This document shows positions 42,812-52,035 of a stretch of DNA of 64,000 nt, piece by piece. Source of the DNA: an uncultured Psychroserpens sp. GTDB lineage: Bacteria > Bacteroidota > Bacteroidia > Flavobacteriales > Flavobacteriaceae. The first letter of the stretch is position 1; each line of letters opens with the position of its first letter. The stretch is taken from assembly GCF_947503375.1 (NCBI RefSeq), contig NZ_CANNDQ010000003.1, positions 124,001 through 188,000 on the forward strand. The letters run 5' to 3'. The notes under the pieces are model-generated. The model made no database searches and was not told where the DNA came from. It was given only the letters and a program-made list of their open reading frames with translations. A program made the position numbers and the translations under genes.

Positions 42812-43501
42812 CTATGGTAGTTGCTCAATAAAATCTTCAGGAGAAAAGGCATCGTTAACGTCAAAATTACCAATTTTTGTTCTCCGCAAAGCAGAAAGAT
42901 GTGCTCCAGAGTTTAAAGCTTTCCCAAAATCATGAGCTAAAGATCTAATATATGTGCCTTTACTACATACAACTCTAAAATTAACCTTCAGATCGTGTAT
43001 TGCCGTAATTTCAAATTCAGAGATATTTACCGAACGTGATTTGACCTCTACTTTCTCGCCAGCTCTAGCAAATTCGTATAAGCGCTTTCCGTCTTTTTTT
43101 ATAGCAGAAAACACAGGAGGGAATTGTTCGATACGTCCGATGAATTGATGTGTGGTTGTTCTAATTAGATTTTCTGTAATATGTATTGTTGGATAATTTT
43201 TATCAATTTCAGTCTCTAGATCGTATGAAGGCGTTGTGCTTCCTAAAATAAATGTACCAGTATATTCTTTATCTTGCCCTTGAAACGTGTTGATTTGCTT
43301 CGTCATTTTTCCTGTACAAATGATTAGCAATCCTGTAGCTAATGGGTCTAATGTACCAGCATGACCAACTTTAATTTTTTTGATGTTGAAGGCTTGTCTA
43401 ATTTCCCATCGCAATTTATTAACTGCTTGAAACGACGTCCAATGTAAGGGTTTGTCAATCAGTAACACCTGACCAGATTGAAAATCTTCAGCAGTCTTCA
43501 T
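42812..43501 (-). CDS. truB: tRNA pseudouridine-55 synthase
   Basis: Makes pseudouridine 55 in the T loop of tRNAs. The catalytic Asp is in VGHAGTLDPLATGLLIICTG, the first motif is LLIDKPLHWTSFQAVNKLR, and YTGTFILGSTTPSYDLETE and VVCSKGTYIRSLAHDFG complete the TruB set. Length of 229 is the compact Bacteroidota form, ending soon after the core without a large PUA domain. It follows uppP by one base and belongs to the ftsX-DUF3098-uppP-truB order known from flavobacteria. Confidence 0.95.
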   Translation of the reverse strand: MKTAEDFQSGQVLLIDKPLHWTSFQAVNKLRWEIRQAFNIKKIKVGHAGTLDPLATGLLIICTGKMTKQINTFQGQDKEYTGTFILGSTTPSYDLETEIDKNYPTIHITENLIRTTTHQFIGRIEQFPPVFSAIKKDGKRLYEFARAGEKVEVKSRSVNISEFEITAIHDLKVNFRVVCSKGTYIRSLAHDFGKALNSGAHLSALRRTKIGNFDVNDAFSPEDFIEQLP

Positions 43502-43502
43502 A

Positions 43503-44300
43503 TTAGATATTTAGTAAAGAGAATATAATAGCTGTAACACCAACAGCAACGCAGTAAATAGCAAAATATGAGAGTTTACTTTTCTTTACCAAAGCAATCA
43601 TCCACGTGCAGGCGAATAAGCCAGAAATAAATGCAGCAATAAAACCTACACTTAGTGACGTGAAGTTTGAGGTTTCGTAGCTTATTTCACCACTATACAC
43701 ATCTTTAACAATTTTCCCAAAGATTAGAGGCACTACCATCAAAAATGAAAAGCGTGCAGCTTTGGTCTTGTCGTTTCCTAATAAAACAGAAGTAGATATT
43801 GTAGCTCCAGATCTTGAAATTCCTGGAAGCATAGCGATAGCTTGTGAGACACCTATGATCAATGCGTTTCCAAAACTCACTTTTTTATTGGTGTCTTTTG
43901 CTCTATCAGCTAAAAACAATAAGGCAGCTGTTACAATAAGCATACAACCTACAAGTAAAATATTACCACCAAATAATTGCTCTAATTGCTCTTCAAAGAA
44001 AAGTCCAACAAAAACAGCAGGAAGCATAGAAAGTGCAATTTTTGAAATGAATTGTAAATCGTCATTCCATTCAAGTTTTAAAATGCCTTTGAGAATATCA
44101 ATAATATCTTTTCTAAAAACAACGATAGTACTTAATGCCGTTGCAAAATGCAAAACAACAGTAAATAAAAGACTCTCCTTAGGAACCGAATTATCGCCAA
44201 GAACAGCTTTGCCTAACTCCAGATGACCACTAGAAGAAACAGGAAGGAATTCAGTAAGCCCTTGAATAATTCCTAATACAATAGAATCGATAATATCCAT
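43503..44300 (-). CDS. uppP: Undecaprenyl-diphosphatase
   Basis: An integral membrane phosphatase that recycles undecaprenyl diphosphate for peptidoglycan and other glycans. The two active-site motifs are GLTEFLPVSSSGHLELG and MLPGISRSGATISTSVLLG. About eight hydrophobic segments fit BacA/UppP, and 265 residues is normal. It lies one base upstream of truB. A -7 box ends four bases before its ATG, and a -33 TTTG precedes it at a 23-base spacing, so this gene likely has its own leaderless promoter within the cluster. Confidence 0.95.
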   Translation of the reverse strand: MDIIDSIVLGIIQGLTEFLPVSSSGHLELGKAVLGDNSVPKESLLFTVVLHFATALSTIVVFRKDIIDILKGILKLEWNDDLQFISKIALSMLPAVFVGLFFEEQLEQLFGGNILLVGCMLIVTAALLFLADRAKDTNKKVSFGNALIIGVSQAIAMLPGISRSGATISTSVLLGNDKTKAARFSFLMVVPLIFGKIVKDVYSGEISYETSNFTSLSVGFIAAFISGLFACTWMIALVKKSKLSYFAIYCVAVGVTAIIFSLLNI

Positions 44301-44304
44301 GTGG

Positions 44305-44338
44305 CAAAAATATCAAAATAGTTCAACCAACAGATCAA
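44305..44338 (-). promoter_or_regulatory. Promoter of uppP, -7 box four bases before the ATG
   Basis: The minus strand reads TATTTTTG-CCAC-ATG, with TTTG as -33 element 23 bases upstream (TTG at 44338-44336). Transcription would start at or beside the initiator ATG. Confidence 0.55.
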
Positions 44339-44353
44339 ATGTGGCGAAATTTG

Positions 44354-44623
44354 TTAGGATTTAGGTTTTGAATCTTTATTCGGGTTTAATAGGATGGCAT
44401 ACACTTGAATACCAAAGCCAAGTAATACTAAAGTTGGTGCAATTCTTATACGCCTCATATTAAATACATCAGGATTCCAAACATTTGGATCATCGCTTCC
44501 ACCACCAGACATTAATATAAACCCTAGCGCAATACAGCCTAGACCAATAAGCATGAATTTGTAGTTTCTTTTACCAAAGATAAATTCGTTTTTAGAGGTT
44601 TCTTTACGTTTTTGTTCTCCCAT
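44354..44623 (-). CDS. DUF3098 small membrane protein
   Basis: An 89-residue protein with two membrane helices: YKFMLIGLGCIALGFILMSGG and APTLVLLGFGIQVYAILL. It starts with a polar, basic leader (GEQKRKETSKNEFIFGKRN). DUF3098 is regularly found between ftsX and uppP in Bacteroidota, as here, so a link to cell-envelope assembly or division is plausible but unproved. It is 58 bases after ftsX on the same strand. Confidence 0.88.
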   Translation of the reverse strand: MGEQKRKETSKNEFIFGKRNYKFMLIGLGCIALGFILMSGGGSDDPNVWNPDVFNMRRIRIAPTLVLLGFGIQVYAILLNPNKDSKPKS

Positions 44624-44681
44624 GATATATAGTGATGATGTAAATATAAAAGATTTTTTTAAGCTAATTCTTAATAAAATA

Positions 44682-45560
44682 TTAATAGTATAATTGGTCT
44701 GTTTTCAAGTTTAAGAATCGCTGAGTGGCAATAAAGGTGCTAATCCAAGTAATGATAATGCCAAGTAAGAAAATACCAATAAATAAGGCACCAATCAAAA
44801 TAGGTCTTTGCGTAAGTTCTAACTCAGGGAACGTTCTATTAAGGTAATATAAAACGACAGTCATACCTATCAACGCAACTACAGCACCAATGACACCAAG
44901 TTGAATACTCTTAAACACAAAAGGCTTTCTGATAAAGCGTTTTGTTGCACCAACCATTTGCATGGTTTTGATAATAAAGCGCTTTGAATAGACTGCTAAT
45001 CGAATAGAACTATTAATCAATAACACGGCAATTAATGTAAATACGGCACTGAGGAGTAACACCCAAAACGTTATTTTTTTAACGTTGTTGTTCATCAGTT
45101 CAACCAAATCGTTGTCATATCTAATATCTTCAATGAACTTTTTATTGGCGAGTTCTTCAGTGATTCCATTTAAAGTTTCATTGGTTACATAATCAGCTTT
45201 CAGGTAAACATCAATAGAGTTTTGTAATGGGTTGTAACCTACAAAATCCATAAAATCTTCACCAGTTTCAGCCTTCATAAGCTCAGCAGCCTGTTCTTTT
45301 GATACGTATTCGGTTGTTTTAGTATAATCTGCCATAGCCAAACTCTTTTCCAGCTGATCGATTTCTACTTGCTTTGCCGAATCATTCAAATAAATAGTAA
45401 CCACCACTTGCTCTCTAAAATGATCTGCTACTTTTTTTGCATTCAATACCAATAAGCCTAAACATCCCAAAAGAAATAATACCAATGCAATACTAATCAC
45501 TACAGAAAAGTATGAAGAAATTAGCTTTCGTTTTTGATATCTGTCAAAAGAGGAACTCAT
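44682..45560 (-). CDS. ftsX: Cell division permease-like protein FtsX
   Basis: The membrane partner of FtsE that controls peptidoglycan hydrolysis at division. An N-terminal helix (VVISIALVLFLLGCLGLLV) leads to a periplasmic domain (about 40-165, with VSKEQAAELMKAETGEDF). Three more helices form the FtsX permease domain with INSSIRLAVYSKRFIIKTMQMVGATKRFI. Length of 292 is normal. ftsE is not in the window, as is usual in this phylum. It is divergent from leuS. Confidence 0.93.
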   Translation of the reverse strand: MSSSFDRYQKRKLISSYFSVVISIALVLFLLGCLGLLVLNAKKVADHFREQVVVTIYLNDSAKQVEIDQLEKSLAMADYTKTTEYVSKEQAAELMKAETGEDFMDFVGYNPLQNSIDVYLKADYVTNETLNGITEELANKKFIEDIRYDNDLVELMNNNVKKITFWVLLLSAVFTLIAVLLINSSIRLAVYSKRFIIKTMQMVGATKRFIRKPFVFKSIQLGVIGAVVALIGMTVVLYYLNRTFPELELTQRPILIGALFIGIFLLGIIITWISTFIATQRFLNLKTDQLYY

Positions 45561-45651
45561 AAAAGTATTGGATTTATGCTGTAAAAATAAAAAACAATTT
45601 GTTTATCTAGAGTATTACAACGATTAACTTTTAAATGTGTTGTAATACCTT

Positions 45652-45659
45652 TAAATTTG
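45652..45659 (+). promoter_or_regulatory. -7 promoter box of leuS
   Basis: TAAATTTG followed by C fits TAnnTTTG, 23 bases before the leuS ATG at 45683. No TTG at -33. Confidence 0.4.
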
Positions 45660-45682
45660 CCGTTTTAATTAGCGGAAAAACC

Positions 45683-48643
45683 ATGAGTTACCATTTTAAC
45701 GAGATTGAAGCCAAATGGCAAAAATACTGGGCAGATAACCAAACCTTTAAAGCTGAAAATAACAGCCATAAACCCAAATATTACGTATTAGATATGTTTC
45801 CTTATCCTAGTGGAGCAGGATTACATGTTGGTCATCCGTTAGGTTATATCGCTAGTGATATTTATGCGCGATACAAACGCCATAAAGGATTCAATGTTTT
45901 ACATCCTCAAGGTTACGATAGTTTTGGTTTGCCAGCTGAACAATATGCAATTCAAACAGGTCAGCATCCAGCAATTACTACAGAAACGAATATAAAAACC
46001 TATCGTAGGCAGTTAGATCAAATTGGATTTTCGTTTGATTGGAGTAGAGAAGTACGAACCAGTAATCCAGACTATTATAAGTGGACACAGTGGATTTTTA
46101 TTCAGTTATTCGAATCGTATTATTGTAATGACGCTAATGAAGCTAGGCCAATTTCAGAATTGACATCTGTATTTGAGATTGAGGGTAATTCAAGCATTAA
46201 TGCAGCCTGTGACGATGATGTGGTATTGTTTTCATCTGAAGATTGGAAAGACTTTTCTACGGAAGAACAACAAGACATTCTATTAAAATATAGGTTGACC
46301 TATTTGGCCGAAACCGAAGTGAACTGGTGTCCTGCTTTAGGAACGGTTCTAGCGAATGATGAAATTGTAAATGGTGTGTCCGAACGTGGCGGACATCCAG
46401 TGGTCAGGAAGAAAATGACGCAATGGAGTATGCGTATCTCTGCCTATGCTGAACGTTTACTTCAAGGATTAGATACTATTGATTGGACTGATTCGCTTAA
46501 AGAAAGTCAACGCAACTGGATAGGAAAATCGGTTGGTGCTGCGGTAACATTTAATATCAATGATCATGATGAGGTCATTGAAGTTTTTACCACACGACCT
46601 GATACTATTTTTGGCGTATCGTTCATGACCTTAGCACCAGAGCACGAATTGGTGACAAAAATAACAACCGAAGCGCAAAGAGGAACCGTTCAAGCTTATG
46701 TTGAAGCAACAGCTAAACGTAGCGAACGAGATCGTATGGCAGACGTAAAAACAATTTCAGGAGCCTTTACAGGTGCTTATGCCGAACATCCATTTACTAA
46801 AGAGCCTATTCCAATCTGGATTGGCGATTATGTGTTAGCTGGCTATGGAACAGGAGCAGTTATGTCTGTACCTTGTGGTGATCAACGTGATTACGATTTT
46901 GCAAAGCATTTTAAGATTCCAATTCCAAATATTTTCGATGGTGTTGATATTTCTGAAGAAGCATTTGCCGATAAAGATAAAACTGTAATTGCTAATAGTG
47001 ATTTCTTAACCGGAATGAACTATAAAAAAGCAACTAAGCGTGTCATTTACGAGTTAGAACGATTAGGACAAGGCAAAGGCAAAACCAATTACAGATTAAG
47101 AGATGCTGTGTTTTCACGTCAGCGTTATTGGGGCGAACCGTTTCCGGTATACTACGTTAATAGTAAACCTCAAATGATAGACCAACAACACTTACCAATC
47201 GTGCTACCTGAGGTCGAAAAGTATTTACCAACTGAAGAAGGAGAGCCGCCTTTAGGACGTGCCGATGTTTGGGCTTGGTGTACCGAAAGTAATTCTGTTG
47301 TTTCTAATGATAAGATAAACCATACGACTGTATTTCCGTTAGAATTGAACACCATGCCAGGTTGGGCAGGAAGCTCATGGTATTTCTTTAGATATATGGA
47401 AGAAGCTGCCCATCGTGATGACGCTTTTGCTACAGAAGACGCTTTGAAGTATTGGGAAAATGTCGACCTGTATATAGGTGGAAGCGAACATGCTACAGGT
47501 CATTTGTTATACGCACGCTTTTGGGTAAAATTCTTAAAAGATAGAGGTTTTGTTGGTGTGGATGAACCGTTTAAAAAGTTGATTAATCAAGGGATGATTT
47601 TGGGTACAAGTGCTTTTGGGTATTTTGTGTTTTATTCAATAATAGATAGAGCAACTAAAAATGTAATTTTAAATAAAAAGCCTTTATTTATCTCTAAGGA
47701 AGATTATAATCAAACCCTTACAGGAAATGAAGAGTTAATAATTGATGTTGTAAAATCATATATAGATAAGAATTTATTAAGTAAAATTGAAAAAGAGGAA
47801 TTACATTTAATGACTCCAATGAGTTCAACATATATCCCTGTAGAATATGTAAATGCATCTGACGAATTAGATATTGAGGCGTTTAAAAATTGGAGACCAG
47901 AATTTAAAGATGCAGAATTTATATTGGAAGATGGTGTTTATAAAGTAGGGCGCGAAGTCGAAAAAATGTCCAAGTCCAAATACAACGTGGTAAATCCTGA
48001 TGCCATTTGCGACCAATATGGTGCTGATAGTTTGCGATTATACGAAATGTTCTTAGGGCCATTAGAGCAAGCCAAACCTTGGAATACAGCAGGTATTACA
48101 GGTGTTCATGGGTTTTTAAAGAAGCTTTGGAAATTGTATGTTGACGATAATGGTATAAGAGTGAATGATGCAGAGGCATCAAAAGACAACTTAAAAACAC
48201 TTCATAAAACCATTAAGAAAGTTGAAGAAGATATCGAGAATTTCTCATTTAATACGTCTGTGTCTACCTTTATGATTGCTGTCAACGAATTGACGCAGCA
48301 AAAGTGTACGAGCACATCTATTTTAGAGCCTTTACTTATTTTAATTTCACCATACGCACCACATATTGCTGAAGAGTTATGGTCCTGTTTAGGAAATAAT
48401 GAGTCGATCTCGACGGCATCTTTTCCAATTTTTGAAGCGAAACATTTGGTTGAGAGTAGTAAGAATTATCCAATTTCATTTAATGGTAAAATGCGATTTA
48501 CTTTAGAATTGCCATTAGACATGAGTAAGGATGATATTGAGAAAACGGTTATGGCACATGAAAAGACCATTGCACAACTGGAGGGACGTACACCAAAGAA
48601 AATAATTGTAGTGCCAGGTAAAATAGTAAATATTGTAGGATAG
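45683..48643 (+). CDS. leuS: Leucyl-tRNA synthetase with an atypical insertion
   Basis: Charges tRNA-Leu (class I). HIGH is seen as PYPSGAGLHVGHPLGY, the editing domain lies around residues 230-420 (TTRPDTIFGVSFMTLAPEHE), and KMSKSKYN is near residue 770. The start is the ATG at 45683 (986 residues). Between GMILGTSAF and the KMSKS loop there is an extended segment of about 110 residues. It has its own character (NKKPLFISKEDYNQTLTGNE ... NKNLLSKIEKEELHLMTPM), and its DNA (about 47610-47830) is visibly more AT-rich than the flanks. It reads through without a stop, so the gene seems intact. Confidence 0.94.
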   Translation: MSYHFNEIEAKWQKYWADNQTFKAENNSHKPKYYVLDMFPYPSGAGLHVGHPLGYIASDIYARYKRHKGFNVLHPQGYDSFGLPAEQYAIQTGQHPAITTETNIKTYRRQLDQIGFSFDWSREVRTSNPDYYKWTQWIFIQLFESYYCNDANEARPISELTSVFEIEGNSSINAACDDDVVLFSSEDWKDFSTEEQQDILLKYRLTYLAETEVNWCPALGTVLANDEIVNGVSERGGHPVVRKKMTQWSMRISAYAERLLQGLDTIDWTDSLKESQRNWIGKSVGAAVTFNINDHDEVIEVFTTRPDTIFGVSFMTLAPEHELVTKITTEAQRGTVQAYVEATAKRSERDRMADVKTISGAFTGAYAEHPFTKEPIPIWIGDYVLAGYGTGAVMSVPCGDQRDYDFAKHFKIPIPNIFDGVDISEEAFADKDKTVIANSDFLTGMNYKKATKRVIYELERLGQGKGKTNYRLRDAVFSRQRYWGEPFPVYYVNSKPQMIDQQHLPIVLPEVEKYLPTEEGEPPLGRADVWAWCTESNSVVSNDKINHTTVFPLELNTMPGWAGSSWYFFRYMEEAAHRDDAFATEDALKYWENVDLYIGGSEHATGHLLYARFWVKFLKDRGFVGVDEPFKKLINQGMILGTSAFGYFVFYSIIDRATKNVILNKKPLFISKEDYNQTLTGNEELIIDVVKSYIDKNLLSKIEKEELHLMTPMSSTYIPVEYVNASDELDIEAFKNWRPEFKDAEFILEDGVYKVGREVEKMSKSKYNVVNPDAICDQYGADSLRLYEMFLGPLEQAKPWNTAGITGVHGFLKKLWKLYVDDNGIRVNDAEASKDNLKTLHKTIKKVEEDIENFSFNTSVSTFMIAVNELTQQKCTSTSILEPLLILISPYAPHIAEELWSCLGNNESISTASFPIFEAKHLVESSKNYPISFNGKMRFTLELPLDMSKDDIEKTVMAHEKTIAQLEGRTPKKIIVVPGKIVNIVG

Positions 48644-48660
48644 TTAAATGCTTAGAATAA

Positions 48661-48939
48661 ATGAGTAATTTAAATAACACAGAAATATTAGGACTTGTTG
48701 CTGCCTTTTTAACAACAGTTTCTTTCTTGCCGCAAGTGTATCAAACATGGAAAACTAAAGATGTATCGGGATTGTCATTGCCAATGTTTTCTATATATTT
48801 TAGTGGTATTGTTATCTGGTTAGTTTATGGCTTTCTATTAAACAGTCCAGCATTAATATTTTCTAATACTGTTACTGCATTGTCATCATTTTTATTGTTG
48901 TTCTTTAAACTAAAGTATGGCAAAAGAAAATATAAATAA
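48661..48939 (+). CDS. SemiSWEET-type sugar transporter
   Basis: A 92-residue protein with three membrane helices and one PQ-loop motif: LTTVSFLPQVYQTWKTKDVSG. The second helix has MFSIYFSGIVIWLVYGFLL and the third LIFSNTVTALSSFLLLFF. Bacterial SemiSWEETs work as dimers that move sugars down their gradient. It lies 18 bases after leuS and 8 bases before the next gene on the same strand. Confidence 0.9.
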   Translation: MSNLNNTEILGLVAAFLTTVSFLPQVYQTWKTKDVSGLSLPMFSIYFSGIVIWLVYGFLLNSPALIFSNTVTALSSFLLLFFKLKYGKRKYK

Positions 48940-48947
48940 GCGCTTAT

Positions 48948-49289
48948 ATGTTTAAGAAAATAGTTGCTGTATTGTTTTTGGCTATCGTTATTAGTGCCAT
49001 TCTAATCGCATTCAACGAAGATAAATTCGACCAAACAGAATGGATAACTAATCCAACCGAACGCTATAAAATGTCTAAAGATATTATAGAGAGTAAGTTA
49101 TTACTTGGTAAATCAAGGCAAGACATTTTAGTATTATTAGGAACACCAGCAATATCAAATCTAGAGGGTAAAGACCACATAGTTTACAGTTTAGGGGAAA
49201 CACCTAGTTTTTTTGAGACTAATGAACGTCGTCTAATCATCATTTTTAAAGACAGTTTGGTTAGTAAAGTAATTCATTCAAATGAATAA
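48948..49289 (+). CDS. SmpA/OmlA (BamE)-like membrane-anchored protein
   Basis: A 113-residue protein with one N-terminal hydrophobic segment (IVAVLFLAIVISAILIAF). A short domain follows whose helix-turn-strand pattern, KLLLGKSRQDILVLLGTPAI then HIVYSLGETPSFF and RRLIIIFKDSLVSKVI, is that of SmpA/BamE-like folds. There is no lipobox, so it is not classic BamE. It sits eight bases after the SemiSWEET gene. The role is unknown; a periplasmic adaptor is possible. Confidence 0.75.
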   Translation: MFKKIVAVLFLAIVISAILIAFNEDKFDQTEWITNPTERYKMSKDIIESKLLLGKSRQDILVLLGTPAISNLEGKDHIVYSLGETPSFFETNERRLIIIFKDSLVSKVIHSNE

Positions 49290-49365
49290 GAACTGACAAA
49301 ATTTCACAAGTAAGATTTGGCGTACTTTTTGTTATCTTTATCGTAAGAATTTTAATTAAAAAATT

Positions 49366-50070
49366 ATGAACGGAATGTTAGGATATTATGTGTTAATTGG
49401 AGCTATTGCTTTAGTGAGCTGGTTAGTGAGTAATCAGTTAAAACGAAAGTTTGCCAAGTACTCAAAGGTTCAGTTAAGAAATGGAATGAGTGGAAGAGAG
49501 ATTGCTGAAAAGATGTTAGCTGATAACGGTATTTACGATGTTGAGGTAATCTCTGTTGCTGGTCAGTTGACAGATCATTATAACCCAAAGAATAAAACGG
49601 TTAACCTTAGTGAAGCTGTATATCATCAAAGAAATGCAGCTGCTGCGGCAGTAGCGGCTCACGAAGTTGGTCATGCGGTACAACATGCACAAGCCTATAG
49701 CGCTTTAGGAATGCGATCTGCATTAGTACCAATTGTAAGTGTGACTTCAGGAATGTCGCAATGGTTGGTTATTGGAGGCTTGATTCTCGGAGCTGCAGCT
49801 GGAGTTGGTTTAGGATATTGGGTAGCTGTAGCAGGATTAGTCTTTATGGGATTTGCAACATTGTTTAGTTTCATCACACTGCCAGTAGAATACGATGCGA
49901 GTAACAGAGCATTGGCTTGGTTAAAGAATAAGAACATGGTTACTCCAGAAGAATATAAAGGATCTGAGGATGCACTTAAATGGGCAGCCAGAACCTATCT
50001 AGTTGCAGCAATTGGAGCACTAGCATCTCTATTGTATTGGGCACTTCAAGTGTTCGGTGGTAGAGATTAA
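49366..50070 (+). CDS. Membrane zinc metallopeptidase (YugP-like)
   Basis: A 234-residue membrane protein with a zinc site AAHEVGHAVQHAQAYSALG (HExxH). A helix precedes it (YYVLIGAIALVSWLVSN) and two follow (QWLVIGGLILGAAAGVGLGY and a C-terminal helix). The region VISVAGQLTDHYNPKNKTVNLSE and the acidic LPVEYDASNRALAWL complete the family pattern. The substrate is unknown; a role in membrane-protein quality control is suggested by similarity to HtpX-like enzymes. It is followed by a terminator. Confidence 0.9.
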   Translation: MNGMLGYYVLIGAIALVSWLVSNQLKRKFAKYSKVQLRNGMSGREIAEKMLADNGIYDVEVISVAGQLTDHYNPKNKTVNLSEAVYHQRNAAAAAVAAHEVGHAVQHAQAYSALGMRSALVPIVSVTSGMSQWLVIGGLILGAAAGVGLGYWVAVAGLVFMGFATLFSFITLPVEYDASNRALAWLKNKNMVTPEEYKGSEDALKWAARTYLVAAIGALASLLYWALQVFGGRD

Positions 50071-50081
50071 GTCACAAGAAA

Positions 50082-50120
50082 AAATAAAAAAGCATCCTTT
50101 TAAAGGATGCTTTTTTATTT
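50082..50120. terminator. Two-way terminator between the metallopeptidase and Lrp genes
   Basis: A long near-perfect palindrome AAATAAAAAAGCATCCTTT with its complement, T-rich on both strands, overlapping the last bases of the Lrp gene. Confidence 0.88.
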
Positions 50121-50589
50121 AAATTTTGATCTGTCGTTCTATTTGTTGATCTAAAGAGATAAACGTTTCAGTACGTGAAACACCAGTAATTGATTGAATG
50201 TCTCTATTGAGTACTTGCATCAAATGCTCATTGTCTTTACACAATACTTTAATGAAAATACTCCAATTTCCAGTAGTGTAATGGCATTCTAGAACTTCAG
50301 GGATTTTTTTAAGCTGTCTAACAGCTTCTGGATTGCTAACAGCTTTATCTAAAAACACACCTATATATGCCATAGTTGTATAACCTAATACTTTTGGGTT
50401 AATCACAAACTTTGAACCTGCAATGAGTTTAGATTTTTCTAATTTTCGTAAACGCTGATGTATTGCAGCTCCAGAAATACCAACTTGGCGAGCTATTTCT
50501 AAAATAGGTGTTCTAGCATCTGCCATTAACGCTCTTAGAATCTTTTTATCGATACCATCAATTTGAATATTTTGGTTAACTGTTTTCAT
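50119..50589 (-). CDS. Lrp/AsnC-family transcriptional regulator
   Basis: An amino-acid-responsive regulator of 156 residues. The helix-turn-helix is in ILEIARQVGISGAAIHQRLRKLEKS (about 28-55), and the C-terminal RAM ligand domain includes VLECHYTTGNWSIFIKVLC and NRDIQSITGVSRTETFISL. It begins four bases after the stop of the saccharopine dehydrogenase-like gene on the same strand, so it may regulate that lysine-related enzyme and be co-expressed with it. Confidence 0.93.
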   Translation of the reverse strand: MKTVNQNIQIDGIDKKILRALMADARTPILEIARQVGISGAAIHQRLRKLEKSKLIAGSKFVINPKVLGYTTMAYIGVFLDKAVSNPEAVRQLKKIPEVLECHYTTGNWSIFIKVLCKDNEHLMQVLNRDIQSITGVSRTETFISLDQQIERQIKI

Positions 50590-50593
50590 AACG

Positions 50594-51958
50594 TTACACG
50601 TTCAAAGGATTATAACCTAAGTAAGGGACTTCTTTTTCTTTAAATTTAATTCCGAAGCCTTCTAACTCTTCAAGAATTGGATCATAAACTTCTTTACGAA
50701 TCGGAATTTGGACTCCTGGAGTGGTGATTTTTTCATTCAAGATGGCTAAAGTAGCCATTGCTACTGGTAAGCCAACAGTTTTAGACATGGCGGTGTAAGT
50801 GCGATCTTCACCTTTAGCAACCATAGTAGAATCTATTTGATGCATTTTGCTGTCAAGTTCATAGCCAAATTTATGATACATTACGATCATATCTTTTTCA
50901 CCATCTTTAAGCATCCAGCTGTCCATCAATATCTTTTGTAAAATCTGTGCAGGCGTGGCTTGTTTGAGTTCGACCATTTTGGTTTTGCTAAAAATGTCTA
51001 ATTCTTCAAGTTTATCCCAAACAATATCGTCTTGATCTATCTTTAAAGCGTGTCTAAATTTAAGTTCAACAGAATCGGTATGACTATAAGGCAAAAATGC
51101 ATTTATAAAATCGCGATAACTCATATTTTCACTATCGTCAATGGTATAATTGTCGTCTGTTAATCCTAATTGAACGAATATATTCCACGCTCTACTAAAG
51201 CCAACACGACGCATAGTGCCACGATACAATGTTTTTATATCATCTAAACCGTAAACACTTTGATATTTTAATGAGTCTCTATTGGCATAAGCTTCAAAGC
51301 GACCATAATCGTCAATTTCTAAAAATTCGGTTCTCCTAAATAATCTGTTATAGGGAATGTATTTATAGGTGCCTTCTTGTAAAAATTTTGCGGTGCCACC
51401 TTGACCAGCAACAACTACATTTCTAGGGTTCCAAGTAAATTTATAATTCCAAAGGTTATTATCACTTTCTGGAGCTACTAGTCCGCCTGTAAACGATTCA
51501 AACAAAATCATTTTCCCACCTTTGTTTCGTATCTCATCAATAACTTTCATAGCACTCATATGATCGATTCCTGGATCAACACCAATTTCGTTCATGAATA
51601 CAAGGTCTTTATTCTTGGCAGCATTATCTAAGTCTTCCATTTCTTTACTTATATAGGAAGCAGTTACCATATGCTTTTTATACGTAATACAGTCTTTTGC
51701 AACTTCGATGTGATATCGCGCTGGAAGCATAGATACAACTATATCTGCATTTTCGATGGCATCTTGTCTTGAGTGTTTACTAAATACATCAAGAGTAATA
51801 GCTTGAGCATTTTCGTGATCATTGATGAGCTTTCTAGCATTTTGTATATTAATGTCACCAACGATGACGTGTAAATCTTCTTCATTTGATTTGTCTAATA
51901 AATATTTTATGAGGAATGATGCTGATTTTCCAGCACCAATTACTAAAATCTTTCGCAT
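50594..51958 (-). CDS. Saccharopine dehydrogenase-like oxidoreductase
   Basis: A Rossmann-fold enzyme of the saccharopine dehydrogenase family, probably acting in lysine breakdown or a related amino-acid step. The NAD(P) motif is ILVIGAGKSASFLIKYL, followed by DIVVSMLPARYHIEVAKDC and FMNEIGVDPGIDHMSAM. The C-terminal half has GGLVAPESDNNLWNYKFTWN and TYTAMSKTVGLPVAMA. Length of 454 matches the glutamate-forming (LYS9-type) enzymes. It is linked by a four-base gap to an Lrp-type regulator, which supports amino-acid metabolism. Confidence 0.88.
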   Translation of the reverse strand: MRKILVIGAGKSASFLIKYLLDKSNEEDLHVIVGDINIQNARKLINDHENAQAITLDVFSKHSRQDAIENADIVVSMLPARYHIEVAKDCITYKKHMVTASYISKEMEDLDNAAKNKDLVFMNEIGVDPGIDHMSAMKVIDEIRNKGGKMILFESFTGGLVAPESDNNLWNYKFTWNPRNVVVAGQGGTAKFLQEGTYKYIPYNRLFRRTEFLEIDDYGRFEAYANRDSLKYQSVYGLDDIKTLYRGTMRRVGFSRAWNIFVQLGLTDDNYTIDDSENMSYRDFINAFLPYSHTDSVELKFRHALKIDQDDIVWDKLEELDIFSKTKMVELKQATPAQILQKILMDSWMLKDGEKDMIVMYHKFGYELDSKMHQIDSTMVAKGEDRTYTAMSKTVGLPVAMATLAILNEKITTPGVQIPIRKEVYDPILEELEGFGIKFKEKEVPYLGYNPLNV

Positions 51959-52035
51959 AATGGCTTTTGTTGAGTAATTTTGTAAGCACGAATTTACTAA
52001 ATAGTAAGGGTTATTAAAACCAAAAATTGAATTAT

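Noticed and set aside
43762..44226. A 154-codon open frame on the plus strand inside uppP
   Set aside because: It is the complement of uppP, a clear enzyme with intact motifs. Its own translation has no recognisable motif and no promoter or start context.
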